A stretch of 64,000 nt of DNA from Lysobacterales bacterium (GTDB lineage: Bacteria; Pseudomonadota; Gammaproteobacteria; Xanthomonadales; Xanthomonadaceae): positions 1 to 64,000 of the forward strand of contig JAATFG010000016.1 of assembly GCA_015655355.1 (NCBI GenBank), in the 5' to 3' direction. The translations under genes and the position numbers were made by a program. Below the pieces are notes generated by a model. It saw only the letters and a program-made list of their open reading frames with translations, did no database searches and had not been told where the DNA came from. Positions 57,724 to 64,000 of this stretch are shown here, one piece after another (within the stretch, counting starts at the first letter, position 1; each line of letters starts with the position of its first letter).

Positions 57724-58337
57724 GAATAACGCCTCGCGATGACCAGCTTGGTCGCACCGTATGACAGGCACAGCGCCGGAAACACCCACAGCATCGCCAC
57801 TTCGGCAGGTATCGCGATCAGTTTCGCGCTCTGCAGGAAACCCAACGCCATGAACAGCGCGCTGACCACCGCGGCGGAAATCGCAACCGCCTCCAGTTCC
57901 ATGCGTCGCTGCAATTCGTCGCAGCCGCGCACGTAGCGCGCCATCGCGCGGATCACCAGCACCAGGAACACGACCGGCAACAACGCGATGGCGAAGCGCA
58001 GCCAGGTCGCGTCGATGCGCGCCAGCAGCGGCTTCCACACCAGCATCACCGCGACGTAGGCGACCATCGGCGGCATGAAATCGCGGTTGTAGCGGCGCTG
58101 CTGCGCCATCAGCACCGGGTCGCTCATTTTTTCGCGCACGTGCCGCCGCCACGCCGGTACCAGCCACAACGCGCCGAACGCCAGCATCGCCACCGCCATG
58201 CCGGCGGCCATCCCGGCGGCGAAGCCGCGCTGGTCTTCGTCCAACGGCGACGCCGGCAGGAACGCCAGCAGCAGGCAAATGACGATGACGGCCAAGCCCA
58301 GGCCGATGCGTTGCGGGAAAGCGGCCAAGCGGAACAT
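57720..58337 (-). CDS. Membrane protein of unknown function, partner of the XRE regulator
   Basis: A 205-aa polytopic protein with about five helices (LGLAVIVICLLLAFLPA; GMAAGMAVAMLAFGALWLVPAW; FMPPMVAYVAVMLVW; LRFAIALLPVVFLVLVIRAMA; VVSALFMALGFLQ). The ATG at 58337 (MFRLAAFPQRIG) overlaps the stop of the 52-aa gene (TGATG). It is not recognised as a named family; it resembles small uncharacterised membrane proteins paired with YozG-type regulators. Its function may be sensing or modulating the regulator. Confidence 0.7.
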   Translation of the reverse strand: MFRLAAFPQRIGLGLAVIVICLLLAFLPASPLDEDQRGFAAGMAAGMAVAMLAFGALWLVPAWRRHVREKMSDPVLMAQQRRYNRDFMPPMVAYVAVMLVWKPLLARIDATWLRFAIALLPVVFLVLVIRAMARYVRGCDELQRRMELEAVAISAAVVSALFMALGFLQSAKLIAIPAEVAMLWVFPALCLSYGATKLVIARRYS

Positions 58338-58495
58338 CACCGCACGTTCCGCAGGGCGATGCCGATGGCCATGCCACGCAAGTGGCTGCCCAATCCGGCG
58401 GTCAACGGGGTGTCCAGCATCGATGAGAGCAACAGGCAGGTGGTGATGATCGCGGCGGCCAGCGCCAAATGCCAAGCGAGCGAGGGGTGGAACAT
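58337..58495 (-). CDS. Small single-TM protein (52 aa) at the head of the XRE cluster
   Basis: A 52-aa ORF, MFHPSLAWHLALAAAIITTC and so on, with one hydrophobic helix (ALAAAIITTCLLLSS). It has a strong GGAG ribosome site 7 nt before its ATG (58496-58510 region) and its TGA overlaps the ATG of the 205-aa gene. The tight overlap and good ribosome site indicate real translation. It has no recognised homologue. It is the first gene after the tandem operators. Confidence 0.65.
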   Translation of the reverse strand: MFHPSLAWHLALAAAIITTCLLLSSMLDTPLTAGLGSHLRGMAIGIALRNVR

Positions 58496-58520
58496 GGCGA
58501 ATCTCCGGGGCGAATACGCA

Positions 58521-58538
58521 TGTCAAGCAAACTTGACA
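58521..58538. promoter_or_regulatory. Operator 1 of the XRE cluster
   Basis: Perfect inverted repeat TGTCAAG-CAAA-CTTGACA. It lies 26 bp upstream of the 52-aa gene start, overlapping its transcription start region. Same architecture as operator 2. Confidence 0.7.
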
Positions 58539-58564
58539 TGGAGCATGGGCCCGGAAAATCGACT

Positions 58565-58582
58565 TGTCAAGCGTCCTTTACA
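58565..58582. promoter_or_regulatory. Operator 2 of the XRE cluster, overlapping a -35
   Basis: TGTCAAG-CGTC-CTTTACA, the same half-site and 4-bp spacing as operator 1 (one base different). Its left half, read on the minus strand, gives TTGACA, a perfect -35, with a weak -10 (CATGCT) 17 bp further. Centres of the two operators are 44 bp apart. Confidence 0.65.
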
Positions 58583-58672
58583 TGGCGGCTTTTTGCGCCG
58601 TCCGCGCCCGTCGCGGACACAAATGGGATGCACTGCGTGACCAACGCAACAGGCGCCGCGCACGTGCGCGCC

Positions 58673-58678
58673 TATAAT
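58673..58678 (+). promoter_or_regulatory. -10 box of the second ABC exporter operon (leaderless spacing)
   Basis: Consensus TATAAT followed by 6 nt (TTGCAC) and the ATG at 58685. No ribosome site is present, so the transcript most likely begins at or beside the start codon. Confidence 0.6.
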
Positions 58679-58684
58679 TTGCAC

Positions 58685-59623
58685 ATGACCACAAATCCTG
58701 TTCCCGCGCTGTCCATCACCGACCTGCGCAAGACCTACGACAACGGCACCACCGCGCTCAAGGGCATCGATCTGCAAGTGGAAGCCGGCGACTTCTTCGC
58801 CCTGCTCGGCCCCAACGGCGCCGGCAAATCCACCACCATCGGCATCGTCTCCTCGCTGGTCAACAAGAGCAGCGGCTCGGTCGAAGTGTTCGGCGTGGAC
58901 ATTGCCCGCGACCGCGACGCGGCGATGCGCCTGCTCGGCCTCGTCCCGCAGGAAATCAACTTCAACCTGTTCGAGAAGCCGCTCGACATCCTGTGCAATT
59001 ACGCCGGCTTTTACGGCATCGAGCGCGAGGCCGCGCTGGTCCGCGCCGAAGAGGAATTGAAGCGCGCGCGCCTGTGGGAAAAGGCCGAAGTGATGAGCCG
59101 CACCCTGAGCGGCGGCATGAAGCGCCGGCTGATGATCGCCCGCGCGATGATGACCCGGCCGCGCCTGCTGATCCTCGACGAGCCCACCGCCGGCGTCGAC
59201 ATCGAGATCCGCCGCAACATGTGGGAAACGCTGAAGGACATCAACGAGGCGGGGACGACCATCATCCTCACCACGCACTACCTCGAGGAAGCCGAGAGCC
59301 TGTGCCGCAACCTGGCGATCATCGACAACGGCATCATCGTCGAGCAAGGCCCGATGAAGGCGCTGCTGGCCAAGCTCGACGTCGAAGGCTTCCTGTTCGA
59401 CGTCGACGGCGAACTGCCGGCGACGCTGCCGCAGATCGAAGGCGCCGCGCTGCTGGCGACCGATGCGCACACGCTCGACCTCGACATGCCGCGCGCGATG
59501 GACTTGAACCGCGTGTTCGCCACCTTCAACGATGCCGGCATCCGCGTGCGCTCGATGCGCACCAAGAGCAACCGCCTGGAAGAACTGTTCGTGCGCCTCA
59601 CCGGCGACAAGGCGGCGGCGTAA
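58685..59623 (+). CDS. ABC transporter ATP-binding protein (YadG-like)
   Basis: A 312-aa ABC ATPase: Walker A LLGPNGAGKSTTIGIVS, Q-loop VPQEINFNLFEKP, signature LSGGMKRRLMIARAM, Walker B LLILDEPTAGVD, switch His TTHYLEEAE. The extra C-terminal 80 residues are typical of the YadG/CcmA-like exporters. It is the first gene of a two-gene operon with the permease 2 bp after it (ATG 59626, stop 59621-59623). A consensus -10 just before the ATG suggests a leaderless message. Substrate unknown. Confidence 0.87.
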   Translation: MTTNPVPALSITDLRKTYDNGTTALKGIDLQVEAGDFFALLGPNGAGKSTTIGIVSSLVNKSSGSVEVFGVDIARDRDAAMRLLGLVPQEINFNLFEKPLDILCNYAGFYGIEREAALVRAEEELKRARLWEKAEVMSRTLSGGMKRRLMIARAMMTRPRLLILDEPTAGVDIEIRRNMWETLKDINEAGTTIILTTHYLEEAESLCRNLAIIDNGIIVEQGPMKALLAKLDVEGFLFDVDGELPATLPQIEGAALLATDAHTLDLDMPRAMDLNRVFATFNDAGIRVRSMRTKSNRLEELFVRLTGDKAAA

Positions 59624-59625
59624 CC

Positions 59626-60438
59626 ATGAATACCGAAGTGATGACCCAGACCCAGACCGAAACCACCATCGCGCAGCGCAACTGGATCGCGCTGCGCACC
59701 ATCGTCCGCCGCGAAGTGATGCGCATCCTGCGCATCTGGGGGCAGACGCTGGTGCCGCCGGCGATCACGATGACCCTGTACTTCCTGATCTTCGGCGGCC
59801 TGATCGGCTCGCGCGTCGGCCAGATGGGCGGCTACACCTACATGCAGTTCATCGTCCCCGGCCTGGTGATGATGAGCGTGATCCAGAACAGCTACGGCAA
59901 CATTTCGTCGAGCTTCTTCGGCGCCAAGTTCGGCCGCCACATCGAGGAAATGCTGGTCTCGCCGATGCCGAACTGGGTGATCCTCGGCGGCTACGTCGCC
60001 GGTGCGGTGCTGCGCGGGCTGATGGTCGGCGCGATCGTGCTGTGCATTTCGTTGTTCTTCACCCGCCTGCACGTGCCGCATCCGCTGGTGACGCTGACGA
60101 CCGTGATCCTCGGCGCGACGATCTTCTCGCTGGCCGGTTTCATCAACGCCGCATTGGCCAAGAAGTTCGACGACATCGCCATCGTCCCGACCTTCATCCT
60201 CACCCCGCTCACCTATCTCGGCGGCGTGTTCTACTCGGTCACCCTGTTGCCTTCGTGGGCGAAGGCGATCACCCACGCGAATCCGATCTTCTACATGGTC
60301 AACGCGTTCCGCTACGGCCTGCTCGGCACCAGCGACGTGCCGCTGTGGATCGCGTATGCGTTGATGCTGCTGTTCGTGGTCGTGATGACGTGGATCGCCC
60401 TGTACCTGCTCAAGCGCGGTTCCGGCCTCCGCACGTAA
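59626..60438 (+). CDS. ABC-2 type transporter permease (YadH-like)
   Basis: A 270-aa ABC-2 permease with six helices, from VPPAITMTLYFLIFGGLIGSRVG to WIAYALMLLFVVVMTWIALYLL. The motif FGAKFGRHIEEMLVSPMP, in the coupling helix region, and LTPLTYLGGVFYSV are typical of YadH. With the preceding ATPase it forms an exporter of a lipid or drug-like substrate in other bacteria. Followed by a panE-like gene at a 13-bp spacing, so co-transcription is likely. Confidence 0.87.
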   Translation: MNTEVMTQTQTETTIAQRNWIALRTIVRREVMRILRIWGQTLVPPAITMTLYFLIFGGLIGSRVGQMGGYTYMQFIVPGLVMMSVIQNSYGNISSSFFGAKFGRHIEEMLVSPMPNWVILGGYVAGAVLRGLMVGAIVLCISLFFTRLHVPHPLVTLTTVILGATIFSLAGFINAALAKKFDDIAIVPTFILTPLTYLGGVFYSVTLLPSWAKAITHANPIFYMVNAFRYGLLGTSDVPLWIAYALMLLFVVVMTWIALYLLKRGSGLRT

Positions 60439-60451
60439 TCGAGGAAACATC

Positions 60452-61408
60452 ATGCGCATCCTGGTTCTGGGCGCCGGCGGCACCGGCGGCTATTTCGGCG
60501 GGCGCCTCGCCCAGACCGGCGCGGACGTGACCTTCCTCGTGCGCAGGCCGCGCGCGGCGGAACTCGACGCGAACGGCCTGCAAATCACCTCGCCGCTCGG
60601 CGATGCGCAATTCAAGGTGCAGCATGTGGTCGCCGAGGAACTGGCGAAGCTCGCGGCGGAAAAGCCGTTCGACCTGGTCATCCTCAGCTGCAAGGCCTAC
60701 GACCTCGATTCGTCGATCGACGCGATTGCGCCGGCCGTCTCCGCGAACGCCACGGTGCTGCCGATCCTCAACGGCCTGCTGCATTACGACGCGCTCGACG
60801 CGCGCTTCGGCCGCGGCAAGGTGCTCGGCGGTTTGTGCTTCATCGGCGCGATGAAAGGCGCGAACGGCGGAATCCTGCACCTCACGCCGCCGGCGTCGAT
60901 CACCTTCGGCGAGCGCGACACGCGCGAAATCACCGCGCGCGTCGCCGCACTTGCCGCGGCATGCGCCAAGGCCGACGCGTTCTTCAAGCACAAGGCCAGC
61001 ACCGACATCGCCGAGGACCAGTGGATCAAGTTCACCTTCCTCACCACGCTCGCTTCGGCGACGACGCTGATGCTCGGCAACGTCGGCCAGATCGCCTGCA
61101 GCGAAGGCGGTGCCGATTTCATGCGCGCGCTGTACGCCCAAGTGGTTTCCATCGCCGCCGCCGAAGGCCATGCGATTCCGGCCAGGGCGCTCGACATCGG
61201 CAACCGGCATTTCACCGACGTCGAATCGCCGGATACGGCGTCGATGATGCGCGACCTGCGCCAGGGCCTGCGCATCGAGGCCGCGCACATCGTCGGCGAC
61301 ATGGTCCACCGCGCGCAAAACCACGGTCTTGCGACGCCGCTGCTCGACGCGGCGTGGGTGCGTTTGCAGGTCTACGAAAAACTGAGTCAAGCCGCATCGG
61401 CGGCCTGA
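60452..61408 (+). CDS. Ketopantoate reductase family (PanE/ApbA-like)
   Basis: A 318-aa NADPH-dependent reductase of the PanE family, with the Rossmann motif MRILVLGAGGTGGYFGGRLA at the N-terminus and the family blocks LVILSCKAYDLDSSI, VLPILNGL and EDQWIKFTFLTTLAS containing the conserved Lys. Ketopantoate reductase makes pantoate for CoA; members outside the pantothenate operon often act on other substrates, and this gene sits behind an ABC exporter. The name is used for the family only. Confidence 0.85.
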   Translation: MRILVLGAGGTGGYFGGRLAQTGADVTFLVRRPRAAELDANGLQITSPLGDAQFKVQHVVAEELAKLAAEKPFDLVILSCKAYDLDSSIDAIAPAVSANATVLPILNGLLHYDALDARFGRGKVLGGLCFIGAMKGANGGILHLTPPASITFGERDTREITARVAALAAACAKADAFFKHKASTDIAEDQWIKFTFLTTLASATTLMLGNVGQIACSEGGADFMRALYAQVVSIAAAEGHAIPARALDIGNRHFTDVESPDTASMMRDLRQGLRIEAAHIVGDMVHRAQNHGLATPLLDAAWVRLQVYEKLSQAASAA

Positions 61409-61521
61409 ATCCATGCGGCTGCATATTCGGCGGGCTTGGTGGCCGCATGCCGAGAACCCGTTCGCGAGCTGCCGAAGCGGTTATGCTTGCGCCGTCCTCG
61501 GAAGATGTCGCGGCGGAACCG

Positions 61522-62076
61522 ATGGAAAGTGGGGAAATCACTCGACTGCTGGCACAAGCGCGCGCCGGCGAACCGGAACGCCTGTCGGTGGTATTCGAAT
61601 CGCTCTATCCGGAACTGCGCCGGCTGGCGGCTTCGCGGTTGAGCGCGGGCGAACGTACGCTCAGCCCGACGGTGCTGGTCCACGAATTGTATCTGCACGC
61701 GACCAGTGGCGAACCGTTGTCGGCCACCGACCGCCGCCACTTCTTCGTCACCGCAGCCAAGGCGATGCGCTGGATCGTGATCGACCATGCGCGCCGCCGC
61801 GCCAGCGACAAGCGCGGCGGCGGCTGGGCGGCGGTCACGTTCACCGCCGAGCTGGCGGTGGCGGCCGACATCCCGGAGCCGCAGGTACTGGAATTGCACG
61901 AAGGGCTGGAGTCGCTGGGGGAGATCAATCCTCGGCAGCGCGAAGTGGTCGAGCTGCACTACTTTGCCGGGCTTGAGTTCTCCGAAATCGCCGGATTGCT
62001 GGAGTGCTCGCAGCGCACGGTGTACCGGGAATGGGAACGCGCCCGCGCGTTCCTGCACGCGCAGCTGGAGCCATGA
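61522..62076 (+). CDS. ECF sigma factor, TIGR02999 type (kinase-associated)
   Basis: A 184-aa sigma-70 factor of the ECF class with MESGEITRLLAQARAGEPERL at the start. It has sigma2 (VFESLYPELRRLAASRL; HFFVTAAKAMRWIVIDHARRR) and sigma4 (REVVELHYFAGLEFSEIAGLLE then CSQRTVYREWERARAFL). This subgroup lacks an anti-sigma gene and is encoded with a Ser/Thr kinase. The start at 61522 matches the family; in-frame ATGs at 61483 and 61447 are possible. The stop overlaps the kinase start by 4 nt (ATGA). Confidence 0.85.
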   Translation: MESGEITRLLAQARAGEPERLSVVFESLYPELRRLAASRLSAGERTLSPTVLVHELYLHATSGEPLSATDRRHFFVTAAKAMRWIVIDHARRRASDKRGGGWAAVTFTAELAVAADIPEPQVLELHEGLESLGEINPRQREVVELHYFAGLEFSEIAGLLECSQRTVYREWERARAFLHAQLEP

Positions 62077-64000
62077 CCATGGACGCCGGCGAGCAGGCGA
62101 TCTGGCGCGAGGCGGATCGGATTCTCGACGAACTGCTCGACCTGCCTGCGCCCGAACGCTTGCCCCGGTTGCAACGAATGCCGCTGGAACCAGCGCTGCG
62201 CGAGCGCGTGGCGCGATTGCTGGCCGCGCACACCGAACCCGACGGCCCGCTCGATGGCAGCTTGCCGTCGTTGTTCGAGGTTGTCGGTTCCGGCCCGGTC
62301 GTGGATTGGAGCGGGCAGCATCTGGGCCGCTGGCATTTGCTGGAACAGATCGGGCGTGGCGGCATGGCCGTGGTCTATCGTGTCGAGCGCGTCGATGGCG
62401 CCTACCGCCAGCAGGCCGCGCTGAAGCTCATCCGCAGTGCCGCCGATACGCCCGCCGCGCGCGAACGTTTCCTGCACGAGCGGCAAACCCTGGCTCGATT
62501 GCAGCACCCGCACATCGCCACTTTGCTGGACGGCGGCTTCAGCACCGATGGCGACCCGTACCTGGTCATGGAATACATCGACGGCATGCCGCTCGACCGC
62601 TGGTGCGACGATCGACGGCTTGGCCTGCGCGAACGCGTGGGACTGTTCCAGCAGGTACTCGACGCAGTGCAGTACGCGCATCGCAACCTCGTCGTGCACC
62701 GCGATCTGAAGCCGTCCAACGTGCTGGTCGACCAAACCGGGCAAGCGAAGCTGCTCGACTTCGGCATCGCCAAGGACTTGCAGGACGCCAGCCTTACCGT
62801 CACCCACGAGCACGCACTGACTTTTGAATACGCCTCGCCCGAGCAATTGCACGCCGCGCCGATCACCACCGCCACCGACGTCTGGCAACTGGGCGTGGTG
62901 CTGTATCGACTGCTGTCCGGCGCACATCCATTCGGTCTGGACAGCGAAACCACGCCGCCAGCCAGGCAACTGCAATTGCTGGAACGCGAACCGGAGCCAT
63001 TGGCCCGGGCGGCGGCCCGGGCGACGCCGGAGAAAGCCGCGCTGCGCGGCGGGTTGACGCCGACCGCACTCGCCAGGGAGCTGCGCGGACCGCTGGCGAA
63101 GATCGTGCAGGGCTGCTTGCGCCGCGAGCCTGCATCGCGTTATCCCTCGGTAGCCGCGCTGGCCGAGGATTTGCACAACTGGATCGAACATCGCCCGATC
63201 AAAATCGCGCCAACCAGCCGCAGGACAGCGGCGAAACTGTGGTTGCGCCGCAACCGTGCCCTTGCATCGGCGTTCACCGCAATCCTGCTTGCCGTGTTCG
63301 GCGGCGCAGGCGCTGCCTTGTGGCAGGCGCACAAAGCGCAAATGGCACTGCGTACCGCAACCGAAGCGGCCAATACACTGGTCATCGACTTGGCCAAGGC
63401 ATTCAAGGACCGCGGCCTGCCCAGCGACCTGACCGGCACCATTCTCGAACGCACGCGCGAGCTGCAGGACGATTTGGCGGTGAACTTCCCGGACGATCCG
63501 GGCCTGCAGGGAAGCCGTGCCATGGCACTGGGAGAAACCGGCGATCTGCAGGCACGCCAAGGCGACGCGACTGCCGCGCGCGCATCCTACGGACAAGCGC
63601 TGGCCATTTATCGCCAGTTGGCGGCACAGGATCCGCAAACCACACGCTGGACGCGCAACGTTTCCCTCACGTTGGGGCGGATCGGCGCACTGCAAGCGGA
63701 CGCAGGCGATGTGGCCGGCGCACGCAAATCCTTCGAGGAGGACTTGTCCATCTCCCGCCGCCTGGCGGCGCGGGAACCGGACAATGCCGAGCGGGCGAGC
63801 GACGTCGCGATCGGCCTGGCCGAGATCGGCGCACTGCAAGCCAATGCGGGGGATGCGGCGGGGGCGCGCACGTATTTCGAGGAAGCGTTGGCGATCCGTC
63901 GTCGCCTGGCAGCGCAGCGCCCGGACGACGGCGAATTGGCACGCTATGTCGCTGTCGGCGTGGAAAGGATCGGCAACCTGCAAGCCAACACGGGCGATGC
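62073..64000 (+). CDS. Transmembrane Ser/Thr protein kinase with tandem TPR-like repeats (3' end outside window)
   Basis: At least 642 residues, truncated by the window edge. The kinase domain covers about residues 88-375: G-loop IGRGGMAVVY, catalytic Lys118, HRD-type catalytic loop VVHRDLKPSN (Asp211), DFG in LLDFGIAKD. One membrane helix (about 397-417, FTAILLAVFGGAGAALW) separates it from an extracytoplasmic region with TPR-like repeats. Three full 48-aa repeats are visible (63528-63671, 63672-63815, 63816-63959) and a fourth begins at 63960. The first gene codes the sigma factor it probably controls. In Xanthomonas an analogous pair (PknS/EcfK) regulates a type VI secretion system. Confidence 0.9.
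   Translation, partial: MTMDAGEQAIWREADRILDELLDLPAPERLPRLQRMPLEPALRERVARLLAAHTEPDGPLDGSLPSLFEVVGSGPVVDWSGQHLGRWHLLEQIGRGGMAVVYRVERVDGAYRQQAALKLIRSAADTPAARERFLHERQTLARLQHPHIATLLDGGFSTDGDPYLVMEYIDGMPLDRWCDDRRLGLRERVGLFQQVLDAVQYAHRNLVVHRDLKPSNVLVDQTGQAKLLDFGIAKDLQDASLTVTHEHALTFEYASPEQLHAAPITTATDVWQLGVVLYRLLSGAHPFGLDSETTPPARQLQLLEREPEPLARAAARATPEKAALRGGLTPTALARELRGPLAKIVQGCLRREPASRYPSVAALAEDLHNWIEHRPIKIAPTSRRTAAKLWLRRNRALASAFTAILLAVFGGAGAALWQAHKAQMALRTATEAANTLVIDLAKAFKDRGLPSDLTGTILERTRELQDDLAVNFPDDPGLQGSRAMALGETGDLQARQGDATAARASYGQALAIYRQLAAQDPQTTRWTRNVSLTLGRIGALQADAGDVAGARKSFEEDLSISRRLAAREPDNAERASDVAIGLAEIGALQANAGDAAGARTYFEEALAIRRRLAAQRPDDGELARYVAVGVERIGNLQANTGD
63528..64000 (+). repeat. 144-bp tandem repeats encoding the kinase sensor region
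   Basis: Repeat length is exactly 144 bp (48 codons) with starts at 63528, 63672, 63816 and 63960. Each codes a unit of the form G-I/T-G-A/D-LQA-x-x-GD then ARxxF/YxxxLxIxRxLAA. The fourth is cut by the window edge. Coding sequence, not CRISPR. Confidence 0.85.

Noticed and set aside
63528-64000. CRISPR-like or satellite interpretation of the 144-bp repeats
   Set aside because: They stay in the reading frame of the kinase, vary by codon substitutions and encode TPR-like helices.

Overview
The window is high-GC chromosomal DNA from a gammaproteobacterium, most likely of the order Lysobacterales (Xanthomonadales). The evidence is the origin-region order gyrB-recF-dnaN-dnaA | rpmH-rnpA-yidC-mnmE, a tonB-exbB-exbD-exbD cluster next to pdxJ, an RpmH that begins [10 protein letters not shown], adjacent tamA-tamB, and a sigma factor/Ser-Thr kinase pair. 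No rRNA, tRNA, CRISPR array, prophage or insertion sequence was recognised. Most of the sequence is densely packed core genome.

Layout. 1-5.9 kb: 3' part of ttcA, rdgC (flanked by two palindromic intergenic repeats), a YgjP-like metallopeptidase, hemH, a SYLF protein and tatABC. 6-9.4 kb: a copper-type P1B ATPase and a Phd-like/zeta-like toxin-antitoxin pair. 9.4-20.1 kb: a BPSS1780-type membrane protein, a glutamine amidotransferase, glyQS and tamAB. 20.1-33.9 kb: accessory or metabolic genes, namely a ParE/Phd pair, an amino-acid permease, an SDR, a TonB receptor with a phytase-like esterase, rlmI, a rhomboid protease, a GH18 chitinase, an acid phosphatase, a GYF-AIM24 protein, DUF805 and a PA0069-type radical SAM protein. 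34-40.5 kb: cardiolipin synthase, pdxJ, the TonB/ExbBD energising complex and a TPR protein. 40.6-52.9 kb: the origin region. 52.9-64 kb: a TonB-C lipoprotein, an XRE/hydrolase/ABC-exporter cluster, a second ABC exporter, a ketopantoate-reductase-like protein, and an ECF sigma factor with a Ser/Thr kinase truncated by the window edge.

The origin region has the clearest higher-order structure. Genes diverge between dnaA (minus) and rpmH (plus). A perfect DnaA box lies upstream of dnaA. The 337-bp dnaA-dnaN gap carries AT-rich tracts, degenerate DnaA boxes and a dnaA terminator. Three parS-like palindromes sit in and beside recF, so initiation and ParB segregation sites lie within about 5 kb of each other. 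The rpmH-rnpA junction holds a strong hairpin inside an 18-codon ORF that ends on the rnpA start codon.

The best candidate for an undescribed regulatory unit is the minus-strand cluster at 53.96-58.5 kb. It contains a 52-aa single-TM protein, a membrane protein and an XRE regulator in overlapping frames, followed by an anchored alpha/beta hydrolase and a NatAB-like ABC exporter. It is preceded by two tandem copies of one 18-bp operator, TGTCAAG-N4-CTTKACA, 44 bp apart. Other points of interest are a +1 frameshift in an M48 lipoprotein peptidase, probable leaderless promoters at three or more genes, duplicated 3' gene ends at two loci, and a TonB-C protein with a lipoprotein signal.
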